The notes under the pieces: generated by a model
What the model saw: the letters and a program-made list of their open reading frames with translations, nothing else
Databases searched by the model: none
Told to the model about the DNA's origin: nothing
DNA from: Bacteroidia bacterium
GTDB taxonomy: Bacteria > Bacteroidota > Bacteroidia > JABEUT01
Length of the DNA: 7,111 bases
Direction: 5' to 3'
NCBI GenBank assembly: GCA_013044305.1
Contig: JABEUT010000069.1
Coordinates: 1-7,111 of the forward strand
Position numbers and translations under genes: made by a program
In this document: positions 1-6,582 of the stretch, piece after piece
How positions within the stretch are numbered: position 1 is the stretch's first letter
Layout of the letters: each line of letters opens with the position of its first letter

Positions 1-72
1 ATAAAAGCGAAGTGGACAGAATTGTTGAAACAAGAGGAAAAAAAATCCGACCACAAAATTGAAGTTGCTTAA
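1..72 (+). CDS. possible C-terminal end of a rightward gene (partial, frame uncertain)
   Basis: Two + frames are open from the window edge. Frame 1 encodes 23 residues ending in KKSDHKIEVA and stops with TAA at 70-72. Frame 3 ends in GKKIRPQN with TGA at 60-62. Both peptides are charged and protein-like, so the frame cannot be decided here. If frame 1 is right, its stop overlaps the polA stop in the convergent direction: the shared TTAA gives TAA on each strand, offset by one base. An A8 run at 38-45 lies inside both frames. No family is recognisable from so short a tail. The alternative is that this stretch is simply the 3' flank of polA. Confidence 0.35.
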   Translation: MKAKWTELLKQEEKKSDHKIEVA

Positions 73-2795
73 TGTGCTTCGAGCCAGTTATTGCCTGTGC
101 CCATGTTCACTTCCACAGGCACTTGCAGGGGCAGTGCGTTCTTCATTTTTAATTCCACAAGCAGCTTTAGGTCTTCAAGTTCATGTGGCAGAACATCAAA
201 AACAAGTTCATCATGAACCTGCAAGATCATTCTGGAGCCCATGCGCCGGCTTTTCATTTCATTATGTACCTGAATCATTGCTATCTTTATCATATCTGCC
301 GCCGACCCCTGCACAGGTGCGTTAATGGCGTTGCGTTCGGCAAAACCGCGTACGGCTCCGTTGCGGGAGTTAATATCGGGCAGGTAGCGTCTTCTGCCCA
401 TAATGGTTTGAACATACCCGTGCTCCTTTGCGAATGCAATGCTACGGTCCATATATTCCTTCAGGCCGGGGTACTGCATAAAATACTGCTTTATTATTTC
501 CAGGGCTTCCTTGCGGGCAATACCCAGCCGCTGCGACAGTCCGAAGCCGCTTATTCCATAAACTATCCCGAAGTTCACCGTTTTGGCATTGCGCCTCATT
601 TCTGGAGTTACATCGGGTACGGGCACATTGTACAGGCGGGCAGCCGTTGCGGCGTGCACATCGGTTTTATTCCTGAACGCCTCTATCATGGCGGCATCTC
701 CGCTTAGCGATGCTATGATGCGCAATTCTATCTGCGAATAATCGGCCGAAAGGAGTATCCTTCCTTCACCGGCTATAAATGCTTTGCGTACCTCCCTGCC
801 CCGCTCGGTCCGTATGGGTATGTTCTGTAAATTGGGGTTATCGGAGCTCAACCTGCCTGTAACGGCCACTACCTGGTTAAAGGTGGTGTGTATCCTGCCT
901 GTTTTCGGATCTATCAGGTGAGGCAATGAATCCACATAAGTATTTTTAAGCTTCTGCAATTCGCGGTAATCCAGTATTTTTTGCACTATGGGGTTGTCGC
1001 CTGCCAATTCTGTCAATGTTTCTTCTCCGGTGGAATACTGGCCGGTTTTGGTCTTTTTTACATTATCCGAAATCTTCAGTTTATCGAAGAGTATCTCACC
1101 CACCTGCCGGGGCGAGTCTATATTGAATTCCTGGCCTGCAAGGCTTTGTATTTCACGGCGCAAACCTTCAATGTCGCTTTGCAATGTAACCGATATTTCG
1201 CCCAGTGTGCCGGGGTTTACCCTTATGCCTGCTGTTTCCATATCCGACAACACTTTCAGCAGAGGTATCTCCACTTCGCTGAATAGCCTGCCTACCTGCA
1301 TTTCATTCATCTTACTTTTCAGCAGCCCGTGGATACGCAGGAGCACACCGGCTCTCTGGCAGCACAAGGCCTTGAGCTGATCTTCCGAAACCATGAACAT
1401 AGCAGTTTGCCCTTTTGCCCCGCGTCTTCCTTCGTTGCCGAATTCGTCTATGTGGAGCGATAGCAAGACAGATGCCATATCGGGTATGCTGTGGCCCGAT
1501 TCCGGGTGTACCAGAAAATGGGCTATCATGGTATCGAACAGCTCCCCTTCAAGGGATATGTTGCAGGCAGACAAAAACTTTAGCGCCTGTTTGATGTCGT
1601 GCCCGATCTTTACCGTATCCTTATTCTGAAAAAACGGCCCCAGCCTGCTAAGCATCTCTTCAGGCGGCAACCCGTTGTGCCCAAGCGGAATGTAATATAC
1701 TTCTTCTGCTTTAACGCTTATGGCTATCGCCTGGCAGCCGTCATTCTGCAAGTGCATATAAAATGCCGCTTCCGGCGCCTTTGCAATGTCTTCCAAAAAT
1801 TTATCTGTCTCATTTGTCCCCGATAGGGTATGTATGGAACTTCCAATTTCCGGTGATGGGTTGGATGCCGCGCCGGAAACTGTTTCGCCGGCGGGCAAAG
1901 CATCCTGTTCACTGAAATACTCTTTGAGCACCCTTGCGGTGATGGTTTTAAATTCAAGTTCTGAAAAAATATCGAGCAGCTGCTGTTTGTCCGGGAGCTG
2001 CAAGGCCATTTCAGCGAAGCTGTATTCAACAGGCACATCCGTAATAATGGTAGCAAGCTGTTTCGATTGGAGCGCGAGTTCCTTATTCTGCTCCACCTTT
2101 TCTTTAAGTTTCCCTTTCAGTTCCGCGGTATGCTGAAGCAGGTTTTCCACGCTTCCGAAATCTTTTATCAACTGTATAGCAGTTTTTTCGCCTACGCCGG
2201 GAATGCCTTTTATGTTATCTACGGCGTCACCCATCAATCCGAGGATGTCTATCACCTGCCTGGGCTCCTGTATTTCGAATTTGGCGCACACTTCCTTTAC
2301 GCCGAGCACTTCGGGCGGCTTTCCCTTATTTGATGGCTTATAGATATGTATATGCTCGTTCACAAGCTGCCCGTAATCCTTGTCGGAGGTCATCATATAC
2401 ACCTCAAATCCCTGTTTGTCTGCATTAATTGCGAGGGTTCCTATAATATCATCGGCTTCGTAGCCGTCTTTCATTAATACCGGTATTCTGAAAGCTTGTG
2501 CGATTTTAATAATATACGGCACCGACTTTATAATATCTTCCGGTGTTTCTTCGCGATTGGCTTTGTATTCTGTGTGTATCTCGTGCCTTACAGTCGGGGC
2601 ATGGGTATCGAATACTATTGCGATATGCGTCGGCTTTTCCTTTAGCAGCAGTTCGAGCAGTGTATTAGTAAATCCGTACATGGCGGATGTGTTCAATCCT
2701 TTGGAACTTACCCTGGGGTTCTGGCTGAATGCAAAATAGGCCCTGTAAATTAGAGCCATGGAATCGAGTAAAAAGATTTTTTTATCCCTGCCCAT
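69..2795 (-). CDS. polA: DNA polymerase I, proofreading site apparently inactive
   Basis: Repair and Okazaki-fragment polymerase, 908 residues from ATG at 2795; a TTG directly before it could add one residue. Domain 1 (about 1-290) is the 5' nuclease, with D11, D63, GYEADD (D115/D116), TSDKD (D138/D140), D190, D193 and a helix-hairpin-helix GIPGVGEKTA near 197. A Ser/Gly-rich linker covers about 298-330. Domain 2 (about 340-495) is shaped like the 3'-5' exonuclease but lacks its DxE, Exo II Asp and Exo III Asp/Tyr. Domain 3 is the family A polymerase: motif A LLSADYSQIE (D685), motif B RRNAKTVNFGIVYG (K738, F742, Y746) and motif C VHDE (D862). Length matches the family. It is last in the leftward gene block, 70 nt after the VOC gene. 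No good Shine-Dalgarno is seen, which is common in Bacteroidota. The identification is secure; loss of proofreading is inferred from residue alignment by eye. Confidence 0.97.
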   Translation of the reverse strand: MGRDKKIFLLDSMALIYRAYFAFSQNPRVSSKGLNTSAMYGFTNTLLELLLKEKPTHIAIVFDTHAPTVRHEIHTEYKANREETPEDIIKSVPYIIKIAQAFRIPVLMKDGYEADDIIGTLAINADKQGFEVYMMTSDKDYGQLVNEHIHIYKPSNKGKPPEVLGVKEVCAKFEIQEPRQVIDILGLMGDAVDNIKGIPGVGEKTAIQLIKDFGSVENLLQHTAELKGKLKEKVEQNKELALQSKQLATIITDVPVEYSFAEMALQLPDKQQLLDIFSELEFKTITARVLKEYFSEQDALPAGETVSGAASNPSPEIGSSIHTLSGTNETDKFLEDIAKAPEAAFYMHLQNDGCQAIAISVKAEEVYYIPLGHNGLPPEEMLSRLGPFFQNKDTVKIGHDIKQALKFLSACNISLEGELFDTMIAHFLVHPESGHSIPDMASVLLSLHIDEFGNEGRRGAKGQTAMFMVSEDQLKALCCQRAGVLLRIHGLLKSKMNEMQVGRLFSEVEIPLLKVLSDMETAGIRVNPGTLGEISVTLQSDIEGLRREIQSLAGQEFNIDSPRQVGEILFDKLKISDNVKKTKTGQYSTGEETLTELAGDNPIVQKILDYRELQKLKNTYVDSLPHLIDPKTGRIHTTFNQVVAVTGRLSSDNPNLQNIPIRTERGREVRKAFIAGEGRILLSADYSQIELRIIASLSGDAAMIEAFRNKTDVHAATAARLYNVPVPDVTPEMRRNAKTVNFGIVYGISGFGLSQRLGIARKEALEIIKQYFMQYPGLKEYMDRSIAFAKEHGYVQTIMGRRRYLPDINSRNGAVRGFAERNAINAPVQGSAADMIKIAMIQVHNEMKSRRMGSRMILQVHDELVFDVLPHELEDLKLLVELKMKNALPLQVPVEVNMGTGNNWLEAH

Positions 2796-2845
2796 CAATC
2801 TTCGTTCATCATAGGTTATCTGGTGCTATCCGTCGCAATTTAAGC

Positions 2846-2864
2846 GCCCCCGTCTTTACGGGGC
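2846..2864 (-). terminator. GC-rich hairpin just after the VOC stop codon
   Basis: CCCCGT at 2848-2853 pairs perfectly with ACGGGG at 2858-2863 around a 4-nt loop; G2846 and C2864 add one more pair if C2847 bulges. It begins 1-2 nt past the TGA of the VOC gene. On the transcribed (-) strand it is followed by GCGCTTAAATTG, which is not a proper U-tract. It may be an RNA-stabilising 3' hairpin or an attenuating element between the VOC gene and polA rather than an efficient intrinsic terminator. Confidence 0.35.
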
Positions 2865-2865
2865 T

Positions 2866-3915
2866 TCAGTCCTTTACTCGGTTAAAGGCCAGGCATTGTA
2901 CCATCCAGCGCGGCAGCGGTCGGTTTTCTTTCCTGTTTTTCAGGTTCAGGTAAAGGTTCCACTTTTTCAGGATGGGAACCCTGTGGGTTTCTACAAACTC
3001 AATAAGTGTTCCATCGGGATCTTCGGCATAGCTGAAACGTCCGGCGGCTTCGCCCATATCGAACGAGTTGGCGCTGTCAACTGTAAAGTAATAGCCGTGT
3101 GCGGCCATGCTGTGTTTAAGTTCTTCCATGTCGAACACATCCATACAAACATGTATAAAGCCGAGGTCGCCCCAGTACCTGTTCTGGTATATCCTTTTCA
3201 GTTGCCTTCCGCTGCATTCTACCAGTTCCACGTCTATATGCCCCAGTAACTCGCTGAATGCGCCTTTAGGTACGAAATTTTTACGCAATAATACGCGGCG
3301 GTAGGAGCATGCGTTATTGTCGCTTCCGGGCATACCGCTCCATGCACCGGTGTTATCGTATATTACCCGGGAGTCGCCGAGGAGGGTTTTATAAAACGCC
3401 AGCGCCGCATCCATTCGGCTTACCCCTATAACCACCCCGCATACGCCGCCGCAGTGCTTGCGCCGCAGTCGGAACCACGACTCGCTTTCCACAAATTGAA
3501 AATTATTGCCGCTTTCATCCTTCATATAGAAGGTAGGTTTGCCATCGGGTGTGGTTGTTAGTTCCGACAGGGGTATGCCGCCGTCGGCTTTCATCATGTC
3601 GTAGGAGTGGCGCACGTTGCTTGATTTCAGTTTTACAACATTGATTCCTATGTCGCCGGGCAGCACAGCAAATGGCGCTCCCTGCGGGGTACGGGTTTTA
3701 TACTGCCATATTTCGAAGCCTCCGCCGCCCTGCATGTTCATGGCAAGCACAGCCCTTCGGAGATGCACCTCGCCGCCGGTATAGCGGGTCATCAGTTTTG
3801 CTTCGGCCTCGTCATCGAACACGGGGACATCGAAGCCGAACCATTTACGGTACCACTTCCATGAACTTGTAATATTGCTCACCCCTATTCCTACCTGCTG
3901 TACTCCGGTTACCAT
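2866..3915 (-). CDS. two-domain VOC (glyoxalase-like) family protein
   Basis: Cytosolic protein of 349 residues with no signal peptide. It contains two vicinal-oxygen-chelate modules: residues about 3-145, starting GVQQVGIGVSNI and ending with GNNFQFVES, and about 157-312, starting GVCGVVIGVSRM and ending with DPDGTLIEFVET. The two starts align, showing an internal duplication. A basic tail runs to NRVKD. The family includes glyoxalase I, extradiol dioxygenases and 4-hydroxyphenylpyruvate dioxygenase (HPPD). Here the usual first metal ligand is Q7 in domain 1 and G160 in domain 2. H255 and E306/E309 could still bind metal in domain 2, and E68 and E143 in domain 1. The HPPD His-His-Glu triad is therefore not intact, so I do not call HPPD; substrate and reaction are unknown. 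The ATG at 3915 is the only sensible start; AGGA lies directly against it, too close for a normal Shine-Dalgarno. It lies 77 nt after the Omp85-type gene. Confidence 0.85.
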   Translation of the reverse strand: MVTGVQQVGIGVSNITSSWKWYRKWFGFDVPVFDDEAEAKLMTRYTGGEVHLRRAVLAMNMQGGGGFEIWQYKTRTPQGAPFAVLPGDIGINVVKLKSSNVRHSYDMMKADGGIPLSELTTTPDGKPTFYMKDESGNNFQFVESESWFRLRRKHCGGVCGVVIGVSRMDAALAFYKTLLGDSRVIYDNTGAWSGMPGSDNNACSYRRVLLRKNFVPKGAFSELLGHIDVELVECSGRQLKRIYQNRYWGDLGFIHVCMDVFDMEELKHSMAAHGYYFTVDSANSFDMGEAAGRFSYAEDPDGTLIEFVETHRVPILKKWNLYLNLKNRKENRPLPRWMVQCLAFNRVKD

Positions 3916-3946
3916 TCCTGTTAATGTGAATTAAGATTTAATTTGT

Positions 3947-3954
3947 CTAAGATA
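3947..3954 (-). promoter_or_regulatory. possible -7 box upstream of the VOC gene
   Basis: On the minus strand the site reads TATCTTAG, one mismatch from the Bacteroidota -7 consensus TAnnTTTG, about 31 nt upstream of the VOC ATG. No TTTG-type -33 element lies at the right distance. Such a match can easily arise by chance in AT-rich spacer DNA, so an independent VOC promoter is only a possibility. Confidence 0.25.
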
Positions 3955-3992
3955 CGATTTTTTCAGGTATCGCTCCCGGCCCTGCGCTTCAC

Positions 3993-5102
3993 TTAAAATG
4001 CCTCAAGCACTTCAAGGTATATTTCGGCAGATTGACCGTATCCGACATCGAGCCTTACGTTCACATGCTGTCTTTTGTCGTAATTGTATCTCAATCCCAC
4101 CCCTTCGGCATGAATTGCCCCCGGCGATTCGGGGAACACATTGGCGTTGCCGAAGTAACCGAAACCTGCAAAGGCATCAAAACCTATCCTCCAGAACAGA
4201 TGTATTCTTGCCTCGGCCTGCAGCATGGTAAAGTCGTTGTCGCGGTAATAGCCCATATAATAACCGCGCATATCGTAGGGGCCGCCCACCAGCGCCATCT
4301 GGTTGAAGGGCACCGTGCCGGAGGTTATTACGGTATGCTCATCAAAGGCAAGCACAACGGGGCGGGCTATCTGCCTGTAACTGCATATATCCGCAGTTAT
4401 TTTAGTGTAGTTGAAACTGGCGCCCACCAAATTACTGTTGAAGTACGAAGTTGCCTTAATATACCATCCGCGTGTGGGATAGTAAACACTGTCGCGGGTA
4501 TCGTAGTAGGCGCATACCCCCAGCCCCGAATTCACGCTTCCGCCGGCGCCGGTTATTTCACCTGTGGCCAGCTGCCCCGCAGGGTTCAGGTTCATTATTT
4601 TATCGTCCTCAAAATAATAATCTATTCCGGCATATACATGGGGCACCAGCTTTTTGTATGCATTGCAGAATATCTTCGGGAAGCGCACGTCGTATAGTTC
4701 CTTGGCCACCCTGTTTGTGCCTACCCCCCAATAGTAGTAACTGAAGTTATAATAGTCCACTTCACCTTCAAAGTAATAATTATTGTCTTTGGAATATAAT
4801 TCATAAGGGATGAACAGATAATCCTGCTTATCCTGTGTATAGCAAACGAAGGGTGAGATAAGCGAATAATGGGTGGCGCTGTCGGTGTATAAAGGGAACG
4901 ACGATAAGGCGCCCACCCCAACCCTTATTCCGGTTTCGGGCGCGGTGGCTATTACCGGCACAGGCCTGAAATGTATCTTTCCCTTACCTGGTTTTTTCAG
5001 GCTGTCGGATGCAGGGCTTTCATGCTGCAGATGTACCCTAATGCTTGCTGTGTTAACAAGTGAGCAGGATAGTAAAAATAAAAATAGCAGGGCTCTGATC
5101 AT
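3993..5102 (-). CDS. POTRA-less Omp85/BamA-family outer-membrane beta-barrel
   Basis: Predicted outer-membrane protein of 369 residues. Residues 1-19 form a signal sequence (Arg3, then a Leu/Phe-rich stretch). LLSC at 10-13 resembles a lipobox, so lipoprotein processing is possible. Only about 25 residues separate this from the first probable beta-strand, leaving no room for POTRA domains. The rest matches the bacterial surface antigen (D15) barrel: many aromatic-rich alternating strands, the family motif DTRDSVYYPTRGW at 201-213, the lid-type loop GGPYDMRGY at 273-281, a terminal GVGLRYNY strand region, and a final Phe as in a BAM-recognised beta-signal. BamA and TamA insert or export outer-membrane proteins using POTRA domains; POTRA-less members are known, but their role is unclear. 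It follows namZ by 52 nt and is likely co-transcribed with it. ATG at 5102 is chosen because it places the signal sequence at the N-terminus. The barrel family is confident; cargo or partner is unknown. Confidence 0.88.
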   Translation of the reverse strand: MIRALLFLFLLSCSLVNTASIRVHLQHESPASDSLKKPGKGKIHFRPVPVIATAPETGIRVGVGALSSFPLYTDSATHYSLISPFVCYTQDKQDYLFIPYELYSKDNNYYFEGEVDYYNFSYYYWGVGTNRVAKELYDVRFPKIFCNAYKKLVPHVYAGIDYYFEDDKIMNLNPAGQLATGEITGAGGSVNSGLGVCAYYDTRDSVYYPTRGWYIKATSYFNSNLVGASFNYTKITADICSYRQIARPVVLAFDEHTVITSGTVPFNQMALVGGPYDMRGYYMGYYRDNDFTMLQAEARIHLFWRIGFDAFAGFGYFGNANVFPESPGAIHAEGVGLRYNYDKRQHVNVRLDVGYGQSAEIYLEVLEAF

Positions 5103-5154
5103 TCTGTATAAATCCGGTTGATGAATGGAGGGTGTGGCTGGGGAGCTCTTTATT

Positions 5155-6426
5155 TTATTTGAAATCGGGATAGAGCAGATATTTTTTTCTTATTCCTTTG
5201 AAGTTGTTTAGCGCAGGCTCCCATGATTTACGTATCTCTTCATCCGACAATCCGCTTACAATCTGCTTTTGCAACATATCGTTACCTGCGAGCCGCACAA
5301 AGTATGAATTAAAAAATTTGGTTTTATCAGGGTAATACCCGTAGGTGGCTTTGAGCCAGAAGAGATAGAGTTTCTGGTAATTTTTAATCATAATATCGCC
5401 GAAAGTTTTCAGGTTGTAGCCCGAACATTTTTGCCCCTTATAAGGCGGGTTTGTGGCGCCCGGCCGGCTTTCAGGGGTAAAGCTGTAGGTACCATTCTGC
5501 AATTCCGGCGCTCCTATTATTTCAAAAGGAGTATCGGTGCCCCTGCCCACGCTTATTACCGTTCCTTCGAACAGGCCGAGGCTCGGATAGAGATAGACGG
5601 CAGTCATATCCTTCAGGTTGGGCGATGGATTTACGGGTAGCTGGTAAAGCATCTTGTGTGTGTACCCCTCAACAGGAATGCATTTAAGATTGCATTGTTC
5701 GCCGTTCTTCAGCCATTTTTCACCATTGAGCATCTGGGCATACTCGCCTGCGGTCATGCCATATACTATGGGCACAGGATCGGCTCCCGCCATTGATTTA
5801 TACTTCTCATCGAGCACAGGGCCGTCCACGTAATAGCCATTCGGATCAGGCCGGTCGAGCACAATACGCTCCTTATTGTTTTCAGCACAGGCTTCCATTA
5901 CGTTGTGCAGTGTGGTGATATAGGTAAAAAAACGCACACCCACATCCTGCAGGTCATAAAGTACTACATCCACATCCTTCAAATCTTCCGGAGCGGGCTT
6001 GTTATGCTCCCCGTATAGCGAAACAATACTGATTGAGGCAGTCCTGTACTTTCCGTCCTTTACCATAGCACCGGCGTCCTGCAATCCGTCAAAGCCGTGT
6101 TCCGGCGCGAATATTTTGGTAATCTTTATACCCAGAGCAAGCAGGGTGTCGGGCAATAAGGTTTTATTTACCAGCGAGGCATGGTTGGCTACAATGGCTA
6201 CCCTTTTCCCTTTAATTTCGGGCAAATAAAGGCTCATCCGCCCGGCTCCCGTCGTGATATCGGCAGAAGTTATAACCTTAAACTCTGATGAGGCGAGAAG
6301 CTGGCATGGGGCGTAGCGTGGAATAATAATCAGGAAACAAACAACTGCAATTACAATGGTGCGTATGGATGGCATAAATTGATTTATTGTGATGCGTTTT
6401 GTTAAGTTTATGGCTATTTGAACCAT
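5155..6426 (-). CDS. namZ: DUF1343 / NamZ-type exo-beta-N-acetylmuramidase (GH171), secreted
   Basis: Predicted exported enzyme of 423 residues. Characterised relatives (Bacillus subtilis NamZ/YbbC and Tannerella forsythia homologues) remove terminal MurNAc from the non-reducing end of peptidoglycan fragments, feeding cell-wall sugar recycling. Family motifs occur in order: VAIVANHAS (76-84), FAPEHGF (106-112; the EHG Glu is the presumed catalytic residue in relatives), YDLQDVGVRFFTYI (157-170), LDRPDPNG (190-197), PSPNL (267-271), SLGLFEGT (282-289) and GRGTDTPFEIIGAP (294-307). An export signal lies at about 19-45, with hydrophobic core IVIAVVCFLIII. Two starts are possible. ATG at 6426 has a good Shine-Dalgarno (GAAGGA, 8 nt away) but gives an unusually long basic n-region. 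Met18 (ATG at 6375) would give a textbook signal peptide but has no visible ribosome site. I chose 6426. It is first in the leftward block, with a candidate promoter at 6544-6573. The family call is secure; exact substrate is inferred. Confidence 0.92.
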   Translation of the reverse strand: MVQIAINLTKRITINQFMPSIRTIVIAVVCFLIIIPRYAPCQLLASSEFKVITSADITTGAGRMSLYLPEIKGKRVAIVANHASLVNKTLLPDTLLALGIKITKIFAPEHGFDGLQDAGAMVKDGKYRTASISIVSLYGEHNKPAPEDLKDVDVVLYDLQDVGVRFFTYITTLHNVMEACAENNKERIVLDRPDPNGYYVDGPVLDEKYKSMAGADPVPIVYGMTAGEYAQMLNGEKWLKNGEQCNLKCIPVEGYTHKMLYQLPVNPSPNLKDMTAVYLYPSLGLFEGTVISVGRGTDTPFEIIGAPELQNGTYSFTPESRPGATNPPYKGQKCSGYNLKTFGDIMIKNYQKLYLFWLKATYGYYPDKTKFFNSYFVRLAGNDMLQKQIVSGLSDEEIRKSWEPALNNFKGIRKKYLLYPDFK

Positions 6427-6434
6427 TAGTTGTT

Positions 6435-6440
6435 TCCTTC
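6435..6440 (-). promoter_or_regulatory. Shine-Dalgarno site of namZ
   Basis: On the minus strand this is GAAGGA, 8 nt before the ATG at 6426 and preceded by more A residues (AAAAGAAGGA). It is the best ribosome-binding site in the window and favours the longer namZ start over the internal ATG at 6375. Confidence 0.6.
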
Positions 6441-6492
6441 TTTTATTGGCACCATCTTACCTACATACCAAGGAGTACGACAGAAAAAATCC

Positions 6493-6523
6493 GCAAATCC
6501 ACATCCATTTAGTATATATTTGC
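6493..6523. repeat. inverted repeat GCAAAT / ATTTGC around the + strand -7 box
   Basis: GCAAAT at 6493-6498 is the exact reverse complement of ATTTGC at 6518-6523, with 19 nt between the arms. The right arm overlaps the TATATTTG box at 6515-6522. It could be an operator half-site pair, but six-base arms in AT-rich DNA can occur by chance. Confidence 0.25.
6515..6522 (+). promoter_or_regulatory. -7 box of a promoter for the rightward gene at 6621
   Basis: TATATTTG matches the Bacteroidota -7 consensus TAnnTTTG exactly. A start site near 6529 would give a leader of about 90 nt before the ATG at 6621. No TTTG -33 box is present about 18-21 nt upstream, so the promoter may be weak or need an activator. 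No other TAnnTTTG occurs between here and the gene. Confidence 0.45.
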
Positions 6524-6543
6524 AATTCATGGGTTAATGCCGC

Positions 6544-6573
6544 CAAAATTATAATAAAATTCATAACGCCAAA
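6544..6573 (-). promoter_or_regulatory. promoter for namZ and the leftward gene block
   Basis: On the minus strand, TTTG (6570-6573) is followed after 18 nt by TAATTTTG (6544-6551). This fits the Bacteroidota -33/-7 pattern TTTG and TAnnTTTG at acceptable spacing. The start site would be near 6538, giving namZ a leader of about 110 nt. It is the most complete promoter match in the window and faces the rightward box at 6515-6522. Confidence 0.5.
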
Positions 6574-6582
6574 GCAGAGGAC

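Noticed and set aside
36..49. T8 run downstream of polA as a terminator
   Set aside because: No stable stem precedes the T-run on the minus strand, and the same bases are probably coding on the + strand.
183..707. 174-codon open frame on the + strand opposite polA
   Set aside because: It lies entirely antisense to the motif-rich polymerase domain of polA, has no recognisable domain and no promoter or ribosome site; it reflects codon bias of polA.
1724..2056. 110-codon minus-strand frame overlapping polA in another frame
   Set aside because: The polA frame is continuous here with expected domain content; the alternative translation has no domain features, and nothing suggests a frameshift.
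2795..2812. Five-codon frame (MMNED) ending in a TGATG overlap with the polA start
   Set aside because: Too short to judge and without a ribosome site; such overlaps often arise by chance.
2866..3915. Annotation of the VOC protein as 4-hydroxyphenylpyruvate dioxygenase (hpd)
   Set aside because: Size and two-domain layout are similar, but the first metal ligand of the His-His-Glu triad is Gly160, and I do not see the C-terminal HPPD signature.
3955..3992. GC-rich spacer after the barrel gene as a rho-independent terminator
   Set aside because: Only a 4-bp CAGG/CCTG stem with a large loop can be drawn, and it is followed by an A-run rather than T on the transcribed strand.
4032..4697. 221-codon open frame on the + strand opposite the Omp85-type gene
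   Set aside because: It is antisense to the barrel coding region, shows no family motif and no start signals; the minus-strand frame has clear family motifs.
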